DNA of 64,000 nucleotides from CAWAND01 sp963783335 (GTDB lineage Bacteria; Chloroflexota; Anaerolineae; Anaerolineales; E44-bin32): NCBI GenBank assembly GCA_963783335.1, contig CAWAND010000010.1, positions 992,001 to 1,056,000 on the forward strand, given 5' to 3'. Shown here piece after piece: positions 43,382 to 52,712 of the stretch (position 1 is the first letter of the stretch; every line of letters starts with the position of its first letter). The notes beneath the pieces were generated by a model. It saw only the letters and a list, made by a program, of their open reading frames with translations. It did not search any database and was not told the origin of the DNA. Made by a program: the position numbers and the translations under genes.

Positions 43382-46315
43382 ATGGGAATGAGTATAATCC
43401 AAAAGCCTTACTCCTTGGTTGGACGACATCAGCAGAAGCGAGCGAATCCGAACTTGACCGATCTCCTGTTAATTGTGCTCACACTATGGGGACTGTCAGG
43501 GAGCCTTCTCTATCTCTATCAGCGCCGCCTTGCGCGCCGGGGACAGGACGGACGACGGACTGGCGAGCAAGACACCCTGTACGAGTTGGGCGTGGGCCTG
43601 ATCTCGGAGCATGGTGTCCAGGCGTTGTTTCAGAAGCTTGTCGACCGATCCGTCATGCTGCTTGAAGCCGAAGGCGGGGCCGCATTCCAGTGCGACGCTG
43701 AACGACGGTGGGCAGAATGTGTGGCGTTCACCAAGAAGGGCGAAACCTATCGTGAGGCCCGAGTGGACTTTGGCCATGGCCCGGTTGGGCGAGCGGCTGA
43801 AGATGGCGCAATACACAGTCAAATCGGAAGGGTAGAGGTCGCCGAGGCCTCGCCTGGTGAGATGGCGCTCTTGGTGGTGCCCCTCAAGTGGCAGAACGAA
43901 GTCAAGGGGGTCGTTCTGGTCATGCGCCGCGCCAACCAACCCTTCACTGAGGATGATAAGAACCTGCTGGGCTTGTTGGCGACGCAGGCTTCTGTGGCTT
44001 TGGAAAATGCGCGTCTCATCGAGGTTGAACGAAAGCGAAGTGAAGAGTTAGAAGCCCTGCGCGAAGCAAGCCTGAGGATGACCTCGAATTTTCAATTAAA
44101 TGCTGTACTCGAAGCCATCCTGGAACATGCGCTGAAGCTGATATCGGCCTGGGATGCGCACATCTTCCTGTACGATGGTGAGCGCCTCCAATTCGCAGCC
44201 GCGCTGTGGGCTGGAGATGTCCAAAGATCACCGTTTTCTGAACCTCGCCCCGAGGGACTGACCTACACGGTCGCTCGGACAGGGAAGCGGCTGGTCGTTG
44301 AAGACGCGCTCGAGGCACCGATCTTCGAAGATGCCGCTTGGGATGGCGCGATTGTCGGAATTCCGCTGCGCTCGAAGAACCGGGTCTTGGGTGTCATGAA
44401 TGTGGCCTACGAGGCACCGCACCGGTTCTCGGGTGAAGAGCTCCGCATACTCGATCTGCTGGCGGATCAGGCGGCGGTTGTGCTTGAGAACGCCAGATTG
44501 TTTGAGCGGACGGCCGCCGACCGGCGCCGGCTCCGACTGCTGTACGACATCACGCGTGAGTTGGCCGTTTCCACCGATCCCGACCAAATCTTGCGCCGGG
44601 CTCTGGACCTCACAAAGGAAAACTTGGGCGGCCTCTTGGGAAGTATTGTGCTCCTCGGGCCGGACTCCAAACACCTGCGTGTGGGGAATCTGGCCGGCTA
44701 CGAGGGACATGATTTGGAGGGACTGGAAGCCAAGCTCGATATGCGGGTCGGCAAGGGATTCGTGGGATGGATCGCCAGCGAACGACAGCCGGCACTCGCT
44801 ACAGATGTTCTAGAGGACCCGAGATGGTCGCCGGTTCCCGGTGTGGATGACGAGGTCCGGAGCGCGTTGGGTGCGCCGATCCTGGTGGACGGCGAGCTGC
44901 TCGGGGTGCTTGTGATCTTCCATCGCGAGCCGGGCGTGTTCGAAGATGAGCACCTTGACCTGATGGTGGCCATCTGCCGCCAGGTGGGTCTGGCGTGGAC
45001 CAATGCCCAGCGGTTTCGACAAATCGAACGCCGGCTGGCTGAACAAACCGTTATTCAACACGCGGCGCAGGTGATCAACCGCAGAATGGAAATGGGACCG
45101 CTCTTGGAGGAGATCGTAGAGCAGGTCAGCACGACGTTGGGATACGACTACGTCGGCGTTTCCTTGGTGGAAGACGATTCCCTGGTTCTCATGGCCAGCC
45201 GCGGCCATGATGCGAGCGCCTTCCGCCTCGAGTTCAGCCAGGGGATCACCGGGCGGGTTGCCCGGACCAATCTGCCAGCGCTGGTAGGGGACGTGGACCG
45301 GGATCCCGATTTTGTGCGCTACTTCCCGGGCACCCGCTCCGAACTAGCGGTGCCGATACGCAAAGGTGATGTCGCCATTGGGGTGCTCAATGTCGAGTCG
45401 CCTGAACTGGAAGGACTCACCCAGGACGACCTGCGCCTGCTGTCCCTTTTGGCAGATCAAATGGCGGTGGCGATTGAGAACGCGGCGCTGTACGAGCGCC
45501 TGCGAAGGCATTCGGCCGAACTCGAATCTACGGTCGCATCCAGAACATCTGAGTTGGCCAACGCCTTGGACCGTGCCACGGAAGCCGACCGGCTCAAGAC
45601 CCAGTTCGTGTCGGATGTATCTCACGAGTTGAGAACCCCCTTGAGCAACATTCGCCTGTACATCGAGCTGCTGGGCCAGGCATCGCAGGATCGGCAGCCG
45701 GCATACATCGAAACCCTCAATCGGGAGACGGAGCGGCTGGTTACTTTGATTGAGGATTTGTTGTCGATTTCACGGCTGGATGCCGGTACGTCGCCGCCGG
45801 AGCTCGTTCGAATGGACCTGAACGAGATGTCGCGTGCCCTGGTGGCGGATCGGAGCAAGCTCTTCTCGGAACGGGGCCTATCTCTTCAACTGCGGTTGGA
45901 GGCATCATCAGCCGAGGTGATGGCGGACGAGAATCTGATTGCCCAGGTGATTGGCAATTTGCTGACCAACGCCATGCACTATACGCCATCAGGGGGGACA
46001 GTGACGCTGCGAACCGAGTATTCGGAGAGCGGCGATTGGATCACATTGAGCGTTTCGGATACGGGGGTGGGGATCCTGCCCGAAGAGAAGGCCCATTTGT
46101 TTGATCGATTCTTCCGGGGCTCCGCGAGCCGAGAAATGAAGAATCCCGGGACCGGGCTCGGCCTGGCGATCTCGCACGAGATTGTGGACCGTCACCAGGG
46201 GCGCATTGACGTGGAGAGCACCCTCGGCGAGGGAAGCACGTTCAAGGTCCGGCTCCCCGCGGCCGACCGGATCCAGGCCGCACCACCGGCGACTCCCGGC
46301 CGGGCTCTATCCTAG
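43382..46315 (+). CDS. Four-GAF sensor histidine kinase, membrane-anchored
   Basis: Up to 977 residues. One N-terminal helix (LTDLLLIVLTLWGLSGSLLYLY), then four GAF domains (about 65-215, 235-385, 395-545, 560-720), a short coiled coil, HisKA with DVSHELRTPLSNIRLYIELL and a HATPase domain (NLLTNAMHYTPSGG, DTGVGILPEE, GTGLGLAISHEIV). A TATAAT at 43393-43398 lies just after the first ATG, so translation may really begin at TTG 43415 or TTG 43454; the first ATG is kept because it is the longest frame. There is no linked response regulator. The ligand of the GAF array is unknown. Confidence 0.88.
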   Translation: MGMSIIQKPYSLVGRHQQKRANPNLTDLLLIVLTLWGLSGSLLYLYQRRLARRGQDGRRTGEQDTLYELGVGLISEHGVQALFQKLVDRSVMLLEAEGGAAFQCDAERRWAECVAFTKKGETYREARVDFGHGPVGRAAEDGAIHSQIGRVEVAEASPGEMALLVVPLKWQNEVKGVVLVMRRANQPFTEDDKNLLGLLATQASVALENARLIEVERKRSEELEALREASLRMTSNFQLNAVLEAILEHALKLISAWDAHIFLYDGERLQFAAALWAGDVQRSPFSEPRPEGLTYTVARTGKRLVVEDALEAPIFEDAAWDGAIVGIPLRSKNRVLGVMNVAYEAPHRFSGEELRILDLLADQAAVVLENARLFERTAADRRRLRLLYDITRELAVSTDPDQILRRALDLTKENLGGLLGSIVLLGPDSKHLRVGNLAGYEGHDLEGLEAKLDMRVGKGFVGWIASERQPALATDVLEDPRWSPVPGVDDEVRSALGAPILVDGELLGVLVIFHREPGVFEDEHLDLMVAICRQVGLAWTNAQRFRQIERRLAEQTVIQHAAQVINRRMEMGPLLEEIVEQVSTTLGYDYVGVSLVEDDSLVLMASRGHDASAFRLEFSQGITGRVARTNLPALVGDVDRDPDFVRYFPGTRSELAVPIRKGDVAIGVLNVESPELEGLTQDDLRLLSLLADQMAVAIENAALYERLRRHSAELESTVASRTSELANALDRATEADRLKTQFVSDVSHELRTPLSNIRLYIELLGQASQDRQPAYIETLNRETERLVTLIEDLLSISRLDAGTSPPELVRMDLNEMSRALVADRSKLFSERGLSLQLRLEASSAEVMADENLIAQVIGNLLTNAMHYTPSGGTVTLRTEYSESGDWITLSVSDTGVGILPEEKAHLFDRFFRGSASREMKNPGTGLGLAISHEIVDRHQGRIDVESTLGEGSTFKVRLPAADRIQAAPPATPGRALS
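43393..43398 (+). promoter_or_regulatory. Consensus -10 box inside the predicted N-terminus of the kinase
   Basis: TATAAT with no good -35. If used, transcription would start near 43405 and exclude the ATGs at 43382 and 43388. Confidence 0.35.
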
Positions 46316-47382
46316 ATTCCCAGCGCCTTGTGGACGGGGCCTAGGTCCACCCTGTCTTGGACCAGCTGGACGAAGGTATCTAGTTTTTCGGTTTGCCCCA
46401 AGCGCGTCTTGCCAAACGTCCGCTCGATACTCTCCACGGTCTCGATTGTGTTTTCTTTCACAAGCAAAACCGGGACGTCGAGCGCTTCAGCCTGCTGAAG
46501 AACCATGGGGCTGGGCCTGAGGTTGCCGGTGAGGATCAAACCGACGGTTGATGTTTCCAGGGCCGCCAGCTGAATATCCGTGCGGTCGCCGCCGGTGATG
46601 ACGACCTTGTGCTGTTGGCGCCGGAAACGGGCCAGGGCCGCCTCGGCGTTCATGGCGCCCACAGTGAATGTGTCGGCCAACGCATCCAACCCAGACGTCT
46701 GCGTCAGGACGTCGGCTTCGAGCAGGTCAACGAGCTCCTGCAGGCTGAGGGCAGCCAAGCGAGGCATGGCCGGAAGGCTGCCCAGCACAGGAATCCCCCT
46801 TTGTTGGATGAATGGAATAGCGTAGTCATCAACAAAAGTGCGTGCGGCCTCGGGAATGTGATTGAGAATCACGCCCATCAGAAGGTCGCCCAGCCGGAAT
46901 TGTGCTGTGAGCGCATCATCAACAACCTGCATTTCGCCGCGGTACTTGACGAGGACAAGCGCCGGCGAGGCAAAGTGTTGGGCGACGCTCGGATTAGACA
47001 GTCCCAGGGCATAACCTTCCCTCAGGCTGGCGCCTCCCTCGATCAAGAGCACATCGGCGTTCTCCATCTGCCCCTTGGCGGCCGAATCGACGGAGGCGAT
47101 CAGGTCCCCCTGGTTTCCATCCTTGAGATACCTGCGAAGGGCATCATCGGTGACGACCACCGGAGCCAGGCTGCTGGGCTCGGCCTCCAAACCCAGGGTT
47201 GTCCGAACAAAGGTGGCGTCTTCATCGCCCAGCGTGCCGTCCGGCAGGCGCCAGGGCTGTGTGCTCAAGGGCTTCAGGTAGCCCAACCTCAAGCCCTTGG
47301 ACTGGAGATGCTTCCCCAACGCCAAACAGAAAGCGGTCTTCCCTGAAAATGATTCAACCGATGTAACGTAGAGCGCTTTCAT
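46312..47382 (-). CDS. Pta-regulatory-like protein: BioD-type P-loop plus DRTGG domain
   Basis: A 356-residue protein. Residues 1-210 form a dethiobiotin-synthetase-like P-loop domain (VTSVESFSGKTAFCLALGKHL with the GKT loop, VLLIEGGASLREG, VILNHIPEAARTFVDDYAIPFI). Residues about 215-325 are a DRTGG domain (HKVVITGGDRTDIQLAALETSTVGLILTGN). This pair is the N-terminal regulatory half of long phosphotransacetylases, here without the catalytic domain. AGGAGG lies 6 bases before the ATG at 47382, which overlaps the stop of the acetyl-CoA synthetase gene. The coupling suggests it senses metabolites and controls that enzyme. Confidence 0.8.
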   Translation of the reverse strand: MKALYVTSVESFSGKTAFCLALGKHLQSKGLRLGYLKPLSTQPWRLPDGTLGDEDATFVRTTLGLEAEPSSLAPVVVTDDALRRYLKDGNQGDLIASVDSAAKGQMENADVLLIEGGASLREGYALGLSNPSVAQHFASPALVLVKYRGEMQVVDDALTAQFRLGDLLMGVILNHIPEAARTFVDDYAIPFIQQRGIPVLGSLPAMPRLAALSLQELVDLLEADVLTQTSGLDALADTFTVGAMNAEAALARFRRQQHKVVITGGDRTDIQLAALETSTVGLILTGNLRPSPMVLQQAEALDVPVLLVKENTIETVESIERTFGKTRLGQTEKLDTFVQLVQDRVDLGPVHKALGI

Positions 47383-49532
47383 CATTCGCCTCCTGGCGGA
47401 GAAGACCCAACCGATCCACTGTTTTGATCGGACCTCAAGACAAGCCGCATATCAATAGCGATCCCCCCATGGCCGTGTTCATAGACGACGAAAGGATTGA
47501 TGTCCAACTCGGTGATTTCGGGAAAATCGGATACCAACTGCGCCACCCGGAGAAGCGCCTCGACGATGGCTTCTTTGTCGGCCTGGGGTTGACCCCTCAC
47601 CCCGTCCAGCAAAGCATGGGCCCGAATTTCGCCAAGCATTTCCGTGGCCTCGTCCCTGGAAAACGGCGCCACACGAAAGGCCACATCCCGCAGCGTCTCA
47701 ACGTATATGCCGCCCAGGCCGAAAGTGACCAGGGGACCAAACTGCGGATCTCTGTTCATGCCGATCAGGATCTCGAGGCCCTCGGGAACCATCTTCTGCA
47801 CCTGGCAACCCCAGAGCTGTGCCTCAGGAAAGTAGCGCTGGGCGCGGTACATGATCAAATCGAACGCATCCCGGACATCGGCGGGGGAGTCGAGGCCCAC
47901 CTTAACGCCGCCGGCATCTGTTTTGTGCAGGATGTCGGGCGAGGCGATCTTGAGCACGACCGGATACCCCATCTCGCCTGCCATATCGACGGCTTCATCG
48001 GCGGAGTGGGCCAAACGCGAATCGGGCACCTGCAGGCCGTACGCGATGAGGATCTCGCGAGCCTCGGCGTCGCCGATCGTCACTCTGTCGTCGGCGCGGA
48101 CCTGTTGGATAACCTTGGCGGCGGATGCCTTGTCGACGTCGAATGACTCGAACTGTGGGTCCGGCCGGGAGCGCAGCTCAGCGTACTCGTGCATGGCTGA
48201 CAAGACGGCGGCGGCACGTTCGGGAAAAGGGAAATTGGGCAAGTCGGCCCGAGCCAGAACGCGAACGCCTTCTTCGATGCGGGCCTCACCCATGAAGCAG
48301 GTCAGAATGGGCACCGATGCGGTGCGGCTCACATCGACAATGACCTGGGCCGTGTCCGCGATTTCGGTCATCGCCTGGGGTGTGAGGATCACGAGCACGG
48401 CATCGACATCCTCGGAACCGGCGACCTGCTCCAACGCGAACTTGTAGCGGTCAGCGCGGGCATCCCCAAGGACATCTACCGGGTTGGCAGCACTGGCGGC
48501 ATCGGGCAAGTTCGTTTCCAGGCTGTGAATCACCTCCGGCTGGAAGCGGGCGAGCTCGAGGCCGGCGCGCTCGATGGCGTCTGTGGCGAGAATACCGGGA
48601 CCGCCGGCATTGGTCACGATCGCCACCCGGCTGCCCTGAAGGTGGGGAAGATATCCAAAGGCGCGCGCCAGGTCGAAGAGATGTTCCATTGAATCGGCGC
48701 GCAGGACACCGGCCTGGCGAAAGGCGGATTGATAGGCTTGCTCCGATCCGGCAAGGGAGCCGGTGTGTGAACTGACAGCGCGTGAGCCCGCCTGGGTGAC
48801 GCCGGACTTGACCGCCACCACTGGCTTCTTTCGTGTGACCTCTCGGGCGACTCGGATGAATGCCTGGCCGTCGGGCAACCCCTCCGTATAGATCAAGATC
48901 ACGCGCGATTGGTCGTCGTCCCCCCAGGCTCTGAGCAGATCGATTTCGCTGACGTCGGCCTTGTTGCCCAGTGAAACGAACTTGCTCATACCCAGTCGGC
49001 CGGCCTGCGCCCAATCCAGAATGGCCGTGCCCAGCGCGCCCGATTGGGACATGAAGGCCATTGGGCCGGACGGCGGCATTCCGGCGGAAAAAGAGGCATT
49101 CAAAGGCGTGACGGTGTCAATCACACCCAGGCAATTGGGCCCCACCAACCGCAAGCCGTACCGCTTGGCAATGTCGATCAACTCCAGTTCCCGGTCGAGC
49201 CCCTCGCGGCCCGCCTCCCGAAAACCGGCGCTGATCACGATGACGGCCGGGATGCCTTTCTCCCCGCAGGTTTCAAGTGCGGCCGGGACGGCTGGGTAGG
49301 GAATGACGATCACCGCCAGGTCAATCGGCCCGTCGACGTTGGTCACGTCCGGGTAGGCGGGCAGATCAAGCACTTTGTCCGCTTTGGGATTGATCGGATA
49401 GATCCTGCGGTCCCCTTGCAGGAAGCCACCATCGATGAGGTTCTTGACCACCGCATGGCCGAGCTTGGTCGAATCGGTAGAAGCTCCGATGACGGCCACC
49501 GTGCGGGGTTGGAAGAAGGCGTCAATCGACAT
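47382..49532 (-). CDS. Acetyl-CoA synthetase (ADP-forming), fused alpha-beta
   Basis: A 716-residue enzyme: CoA-binding domain (about 5-105, FFQPRTVAVIGASTDSTKLGHAVVKNLIDGGF), succinyl-CoA-synthetase-like domains with the phospho-histidine in AVSSHTGSLAGSEQAY (about 240-250), and a C-terminal ATP-grasp domain (about 490-715, VVLKIASPDILHKTDAGGVKVGL, FGPLVTFGLGGIYVE, ITELDINPFVVY). It makes ATP from ADP and Pi while converting acetyl-CoA or another acyl-CoA to free acid, and can run backward. The start at ATG 49532 overlaps rnhB by 11 bases. Paired with the Pta-regulatory-like gene in one operon. Confidence 0.88.
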   Translation of the reverse strand: MSIDAFFQPRTVAVIGASTDSTKLGHAVVKNLIDGGFLQGDRRIYPINPKADKVLDLPAYPDVTNVDGPIDLAVIVIPYPAVPAALETCGEKGIPAVIVISAGFREAGREGLDRELELIDIAKRYGLRLVGPNCLGVIDTVTPLNASFSAGMPPSGPMAFMSQSGALGTAILDWAQAGRLGMSKFVSLGNKADVSEIDLLRAWGDDDQSRVILIYTEGLPDGQAFIRVAREVTRKKPVVAVKSGVTQAGSRAVSSHTGSLAGSEQAYQSAFRQAGVLRADSMEHLFDLARAFGYLPHLQGSRVAIVTNAGGPGILATDAIERAGLELARFQPEVIHSLETNLPDAASAANPVDVLGDARADRYKFALEQVAGSEDVDAVLVILTPQAMTEIADTAQVIVDVSRTASVPILTCFMGEARIEEGVRVLARADLPNFPFPERAAAVLSAMHEYAELRSRPDPQFESFDVDKASAAKVIQQVRADDRVTIGDAEAREILIAYGLQVPDSRLAHSADEAVDMAGEMGYPVVLKIASPDILHKTDAGGVKVGLDSPADVRDAFDLIMYRAQRYFPEAQLWGCQVQKMVPEGLEILIGMNRDPQFGPLVTFGLGGIYVETLRDVAFRVAPFSRDEATEMLGEIRAHALLDGVRGQPQADKEAIVEALLRVAQLVSDFPEITELDINPFVVYEHGHGGIAIDMRLVLRSDQNSGSVGSSPPGGE

Positions 49533-50208
49533 GGCCGACACCAGACGACTTTGAGTTTGGAGTGGCAACAAAGGAGGCCTGCAGACTGGCGGCTACAGGC
49601 GCATAGGATCGGCGGTGAATCTCGCACGGGCCATGCGCTGCCAGCGCCGAGCGGTGGGCGCGCGTGCCGTATCCCTTGTGGCGGGCGAAACCGTAAGCCG
49701 GGAAGCGGCCGTCCAGCTCACACATCACACGATCGCGGGTCACCTTGGCCAACACAGACGCGGCTGAGATGGATAGGCACTTGGCATCTCCATGGGCGAT
49801 CGAAGTCTGAGGCAGTTCACACTCGGGAAGGATCATGTAATCCAGTATCAGATGGGCGGGCGCACACTCAAGCCGGCTCAAGGCGCGCAGCATGGCCAAA
49901 CGTGTGGCGGGTATCAGACCCAGCGTGTCGATTTCGGCAGGGCTGGCAGACCCGGTGGCTGCGGCGCTGGAAACGTCCAGAATTCGAGTCAGGTTCAACT
50001 CCCGTTGGCGTGCTGTCATGAGCTTGGAGTCGCGGACATCGGACAGCTGTTCAGCGAGATCCAAGTGGGCCACGGGCAGGATCACCGCCGCCGCCACGAC
50101 TGGCCCCGCCAGCGCGCCTCGGCCTGCTTCATCCAGGCCGGCAATGGCCGGGACGCCGCCAGCGTGAAGCGTGCGTTCGAGGCGCAGATTAGGCCTGTTC
50201 GGACTCAA
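49522..50208 (-). CDS. rnhB: Ribonuclease HII
   Basis: A 228-residue nuclease that removes ribonucleotides and RNA primers from RNA-DNA hybrids. Catalytic carboxylates sit in AIAGLDEAGRGALAGPVVAAAV (DEAGRG, Asp and Glu), then RDSKLMTARQREL, LILDYMILPE (Asp) and AKCLSISAASVLAKVTRDR with the late Asp. HKGYGTRAH follows. TTG start, overlapping the end of the glycosyltransferase gene by 20 bases; the next in-frame start candidates would cut the DEAGRG motif. Confidence 0.93.
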   Translation of the reverse strand: MSPNRPNLRLERTLHAGGVPAIAGLDEAGRGALAGPVVAAAVILPVAHLDLAEQLSDVRDSKLMTARQRELNLTRILDVSSAAATGSASPAEIDTLGLIPATRLAMLRALSRLECAPAHLILDYMILPECELPQTSIAHGDAKCLSISAASVLAKVTRDRVMCELDGRFPAYGFARHKGYGTRAHRSALAAHGPCEIHRRSYAPVAASLQASFVATPNSKSSGVGHVD

Positions 50209-50935
50209 GCCTCGGCTGATCGTAGACCCCTTTCAGGCCATTGTATCGAATGCGGAACAGGTCGAAGAACATGGCTGCCGAGTCCCTTAGGACGTGAACG
50301 CGGCTTCCGGTGAAATGAACCCAATCAATCGGGACTTCTGCAATTTTGTAGCCGCGCCGCTGCGCGATGTACAACAATTCGACGTCGAAAGTCCAGCCTT
50401 CGAGCTGCACGCGCCTGAACAGGTCTTCGGCGGCGCGTGCGGTCAGGCACTTGAACCCGCACTGGGTGTCCTGGATGCCGGGCACAGCCAGGATTCGGAC
50501 CAGATTGTTGAACACGCGTCCAATCATGTGCCGGTGAAGAGGTTCGTCATAGCGCACAGCGCCCTCAGCCTCACGCGAGCCGATAGCCACGTCCACGCCG
50601 TTCAACTGTGGGGGCAGGAAGCGGTTCACCTGTTCGATCGGCATAGAGAGGTCGGCGTCGCAGATGAAGCGGTAGTCACCTGAAGCAGCCAGCATGCCGC
50701 GGCGGACCGCCAATCCCTTGCCGGGCCGAGATTCCTTCACCAGATGAAGCTGTGGGTGACGTTGGGCGAACTGCTCTGCGATGGCCGCCGTCTGATCGGT
50801 GCTGCCGCTGTCCACCACCCACACGTCCCATGTAAAAGCTTGTGTGCCGAGGTGGTCAAGCACGCGCTCGAGCGTGGCCGGCAGCCGCCGCTCCTCATTG
50901 TGGGCAGGGATAATGACGGATAGATGGACGGACAC
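50189..50935 (-). CDS. Family 2 glycosyltransferase, dolichyl-phosphate glucosyltransferase-like
   Basis: A 248-residue GT-A enzyme. LSVIIPAHNEERRLPATLERVL opens the fold, DSGSTDQTAAI and KGLAVRRGMLAASGDYRFICDADLSMPIEQV give the donor-binding site with the DAD metal motif. IQDTQCGFKCLTARAAEDLFRRVQLEGWTFDVELLYIAQRRG matches Alg5-like enzymes that load a sugar on a polyprenyl phosphate. No clear membrane helix, so it works at the cytosolic face. It could supply lipid-linked sugars to the GT39-like transferase at 154-1551. GTG start with an AGAAGGA site. Confidence 0.85.
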   Translation of the reverse strand: MSVHLSVIIPAHNEERRLPATLERVLDHLGTQAFTWDVWVVDSGSTDQTAAIAEQFAQRHPQLHLVKESRPGKGLAVRRGMLAASGDYRFICDADLSMPIEQVNRFLPPQLNGVDVAIGSREAEGAVRYDEPLHRHMIGRVFNNLVRILAVPGIQDTQCGFKCLTARAAEDLFRRVQLEGWTFDVELLYIAQRRGYKIAEVPIDWVHFTGSRVHVLRDSAAMFFDLFRIRYNGLKGVYDQPRLESEQA

Positions 50936-50963
50936 GCGGCTTCCTTCTCAAGAGGCGGCGAGC

Positions 50964-51807
50964 TCAGGGTTGGGCGAACACCACCAGGTAGGCGAAGACT
51001 CCAATGATAATCAACTCGATGACCAGCATGGCGCCCAATAGGCCAGCTTGTGCGAAGGACATTCCGAAAATGGTCCGTCGTCTCTGCCGCCGCGCCTCGA
51101 CCATATCGAAATTGAAAGGATCATCATCGATTGCCGGCTTCGGGACGGGTCTCACAGGGGCAGGGGTGGGCTCAGGGAGAGGCGTCTCTCGAGCGGGGAG
51201 AAGAGAGTCCCTCGGCGGGTGAGTCAGGAGGCGGGTAATGTTCTCAATATCCTCCTGGTCCATGATGGCCGGGGCCTTTTCCAAGCTGGTCGCGATGTGC
51301 CGGATGCCGTCGGCGAGCACTATCCGCGTCTCGGGATCGACCGAGTCCACGTGGGTGCGTGGGTCGCTGAAGACAAGGATGGGTTCGATCTCCGGCAGGG
51401 GGACCCCCTGCGTTTGGATGTAGGTCAGCAGCGCTCGGGTGAAGGCCAATGCGCGGGTCTGAAGATTGGGCTTGGCGGGCCGAAATCGCCGCCCGCGCTG
51501 GCTGAAAGCGAGCCAGGCCTCCCCCTTGGCTCGGAAGATGCCGCGCGCCGGGGAGGCCAAGATGAGCCGCACGCCCTGGGGGCTGATCAAGACCAGGGGC
51601 AGCGTGATATCCACGCCGGGCAAGGTGGGGTTTCGTACGAGTACATGCTCGTCATCCAGCGCCTTCTCCAGGCGGTTGGTGGCATACTCCTGTGCCTGCA
51701 TCTCGCTGAACCAGGACAAGCCGTGCTTAAGGCTGGCGCGGGCCCGGTTCTCCAGGCTGATTTCGCCTTCAGAGTCGATGAAGGGGGATTTCTCAATGAC
51801 TTCGCAT
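50964..51807 (-). CDS. NERD-like protein with C-terminal membrane helix, 5' frameshift
   Basis: The clear part, from TTG 51719, reads MSWFSEMQAQEYATNRLEKAL and then a nuclease-related fold (EHVLVRNPTLPGVDITLPLVLISPQGVRLIL, RALAFTRALLTYIQTQ, PILVFSDPRTHVDSVDPETRIVLADGI), a Pro-rich linker and one helix (GLLGAMLVIELIIIGVFAYLVVF). Upstream the same frame still codes protein-like residues (VIEKSPFIDSEGEISLENRA) but has no start. ATG 51807, with GGAGG 9 bases upstream and directly after the preceding stop, joins that frame if one A at 51801 is removed; the total is then an exact codon multiple (280 residues). Role unknown. Confidence 0.65.
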
Positions 51808-51812
51808 CGGCC

Positions 51813-52637
51813 TCAGCCTCCGTTCTGCATCGGCTGCGGAGTGAGCTGCGCGTGAAGCGGAAGATTGACGTGGCTCGCACCTATCCGGCCTTCGGAGAGG
51901 TAGTCATTGACCAGCTCAATCGAGCGGTCCAGCCACATTTCTTGAAGCTTCGACAGCAGCTCCGAGGGCAAATACTTAAAGACAGCTTCTGACATAACTG
52001 GTGGGGAATCGAGTTGCTGCGTGAAATCAGCGGGCGAGATTCCGTGTCGATGGGCAAAGACCTCAACCGTGAGCGAGTGCCCGCCGGGCAGCAACTGCTC
52101 CGCCAGGTGGTCCCGCCAGTTCGCCAGAGCGCGATTGTCTGCGAAGGGGAGCCAGTCGTTCGGCTCGGCATCCGCCAGGTCCTTCGCCAACCCGTCGGGC
52201 AGATGGCGGCGCGCTCCACGGTCCAAGTGGGCCCGGAGCAGGTTGTGATCAAGCAGGCGTTGTTGGAAGCTGTCACGGTGGACGTCCGGCCCGAAGATAG
52301 GTTCAAAGACGCCGATGATCCACGCCTGGTCCAACCAAAGGTGGGCCAAGTAGCCTGCAAGAAACGCAGCCTGGTCATCCGGGAGCCGGATGGGGGCGCT
52401 GAGCTCAGGGAAGAACTCGAGAAGCCTTCGGTGAGCTGGTTGAGACCGATGGATTGGCACATCGAAGAAGTGGCTCGTTTCGCGGGGAAGTCCCGCCAGG
52501 GTCACGTAGTCCGGGGCTGTGTTGCCCAAGAGGAAGGCGGACTGAGACCCCCGCAGTCGCTCGCGAAGCGTCGGATCGAGCGCACCGTGGCTCAGCAGCT
52601 TCTCAGCGAGATCCAGATGGTAGAAAGGTGTAGGCAC
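51813..52637 (-). CDS. Zinc-dependent phospholipase C-like protein
   Basis: A 274-residue, mostly helical protein. PTPFYHLDLAEKLLSHGAL at the start, QSAFLLGNTAPDYVTLAG, THFFDVPIH-like residues (ETSHFFDVPIH) and FLAGYLAHLWLDQAWIIGVF place the His and Asp metal ligands of the zinc-dependent phospholipase C fold. Whether it cleaves lipids is not known; many relatives are of unknown role. GTG 52637 was chosen over GTG 52655 because a TATAAT box lies 7 bases upstream and would put the transcription start on the codon. Confidence 0.75.
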   Translation of the reverse strand: MPTPFYHLDLAEKLLSHGALDPTLRERLRGSQSAFLLGNTAPDYVTLAGLPRETSHFFDVPIHRSQPAHRRLLEFFPELSAPIRLPDDQAAFLAGYLAHLWLDQAWIIGVFEPIFGPDVHRDSFQQRLLDHNLLRAHLDRGARRHLPDGLAKDLADAEPNDWLPFADNRALANWRDHLAEQLLPGGHSLTVEVFAHRHGISPADFTQQLDSPPVMSEAVFKYLPSELLSKLQEMWLDRSIELVNDYLSEGRIGASHVNLPLHAQLTPQPMQNGG

Positions 52638-52643
52638 AGCGGA

Positions 52644-52649
52644 ATTATA
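52644..52649 (-). promoter_or_regulatory. -10 box TATAAT, leaderless start of the phospholipase-like gene
   Basis: TATAAT on the minus strand ends 6 bases before the GTG at 52637. Only 50 bases separate it from the opposite-facing TATAAT at 52700, making a compact divergent pair. Confidence 0.5.
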
Positions 52650-52699
52650 AGTCACGCTGTCCGGGGATAGAAGTCAGGCAGAATCGGGTCCGTCAACGA

Positions 52700-52705
52700 T
52701 ATAAT
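52700..52705 (+). promoter_or_regulatory. -10 box TATAAT, leaderless start of the nfeD-like gene
   Basis: TATAAT ends 7 bases before the ATG at 52713 and no ribosome binding site is seen, so the mRNA would be leaderless. Confidence 0.55.
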
Positions 52706-52712
52706 CGGGGTG

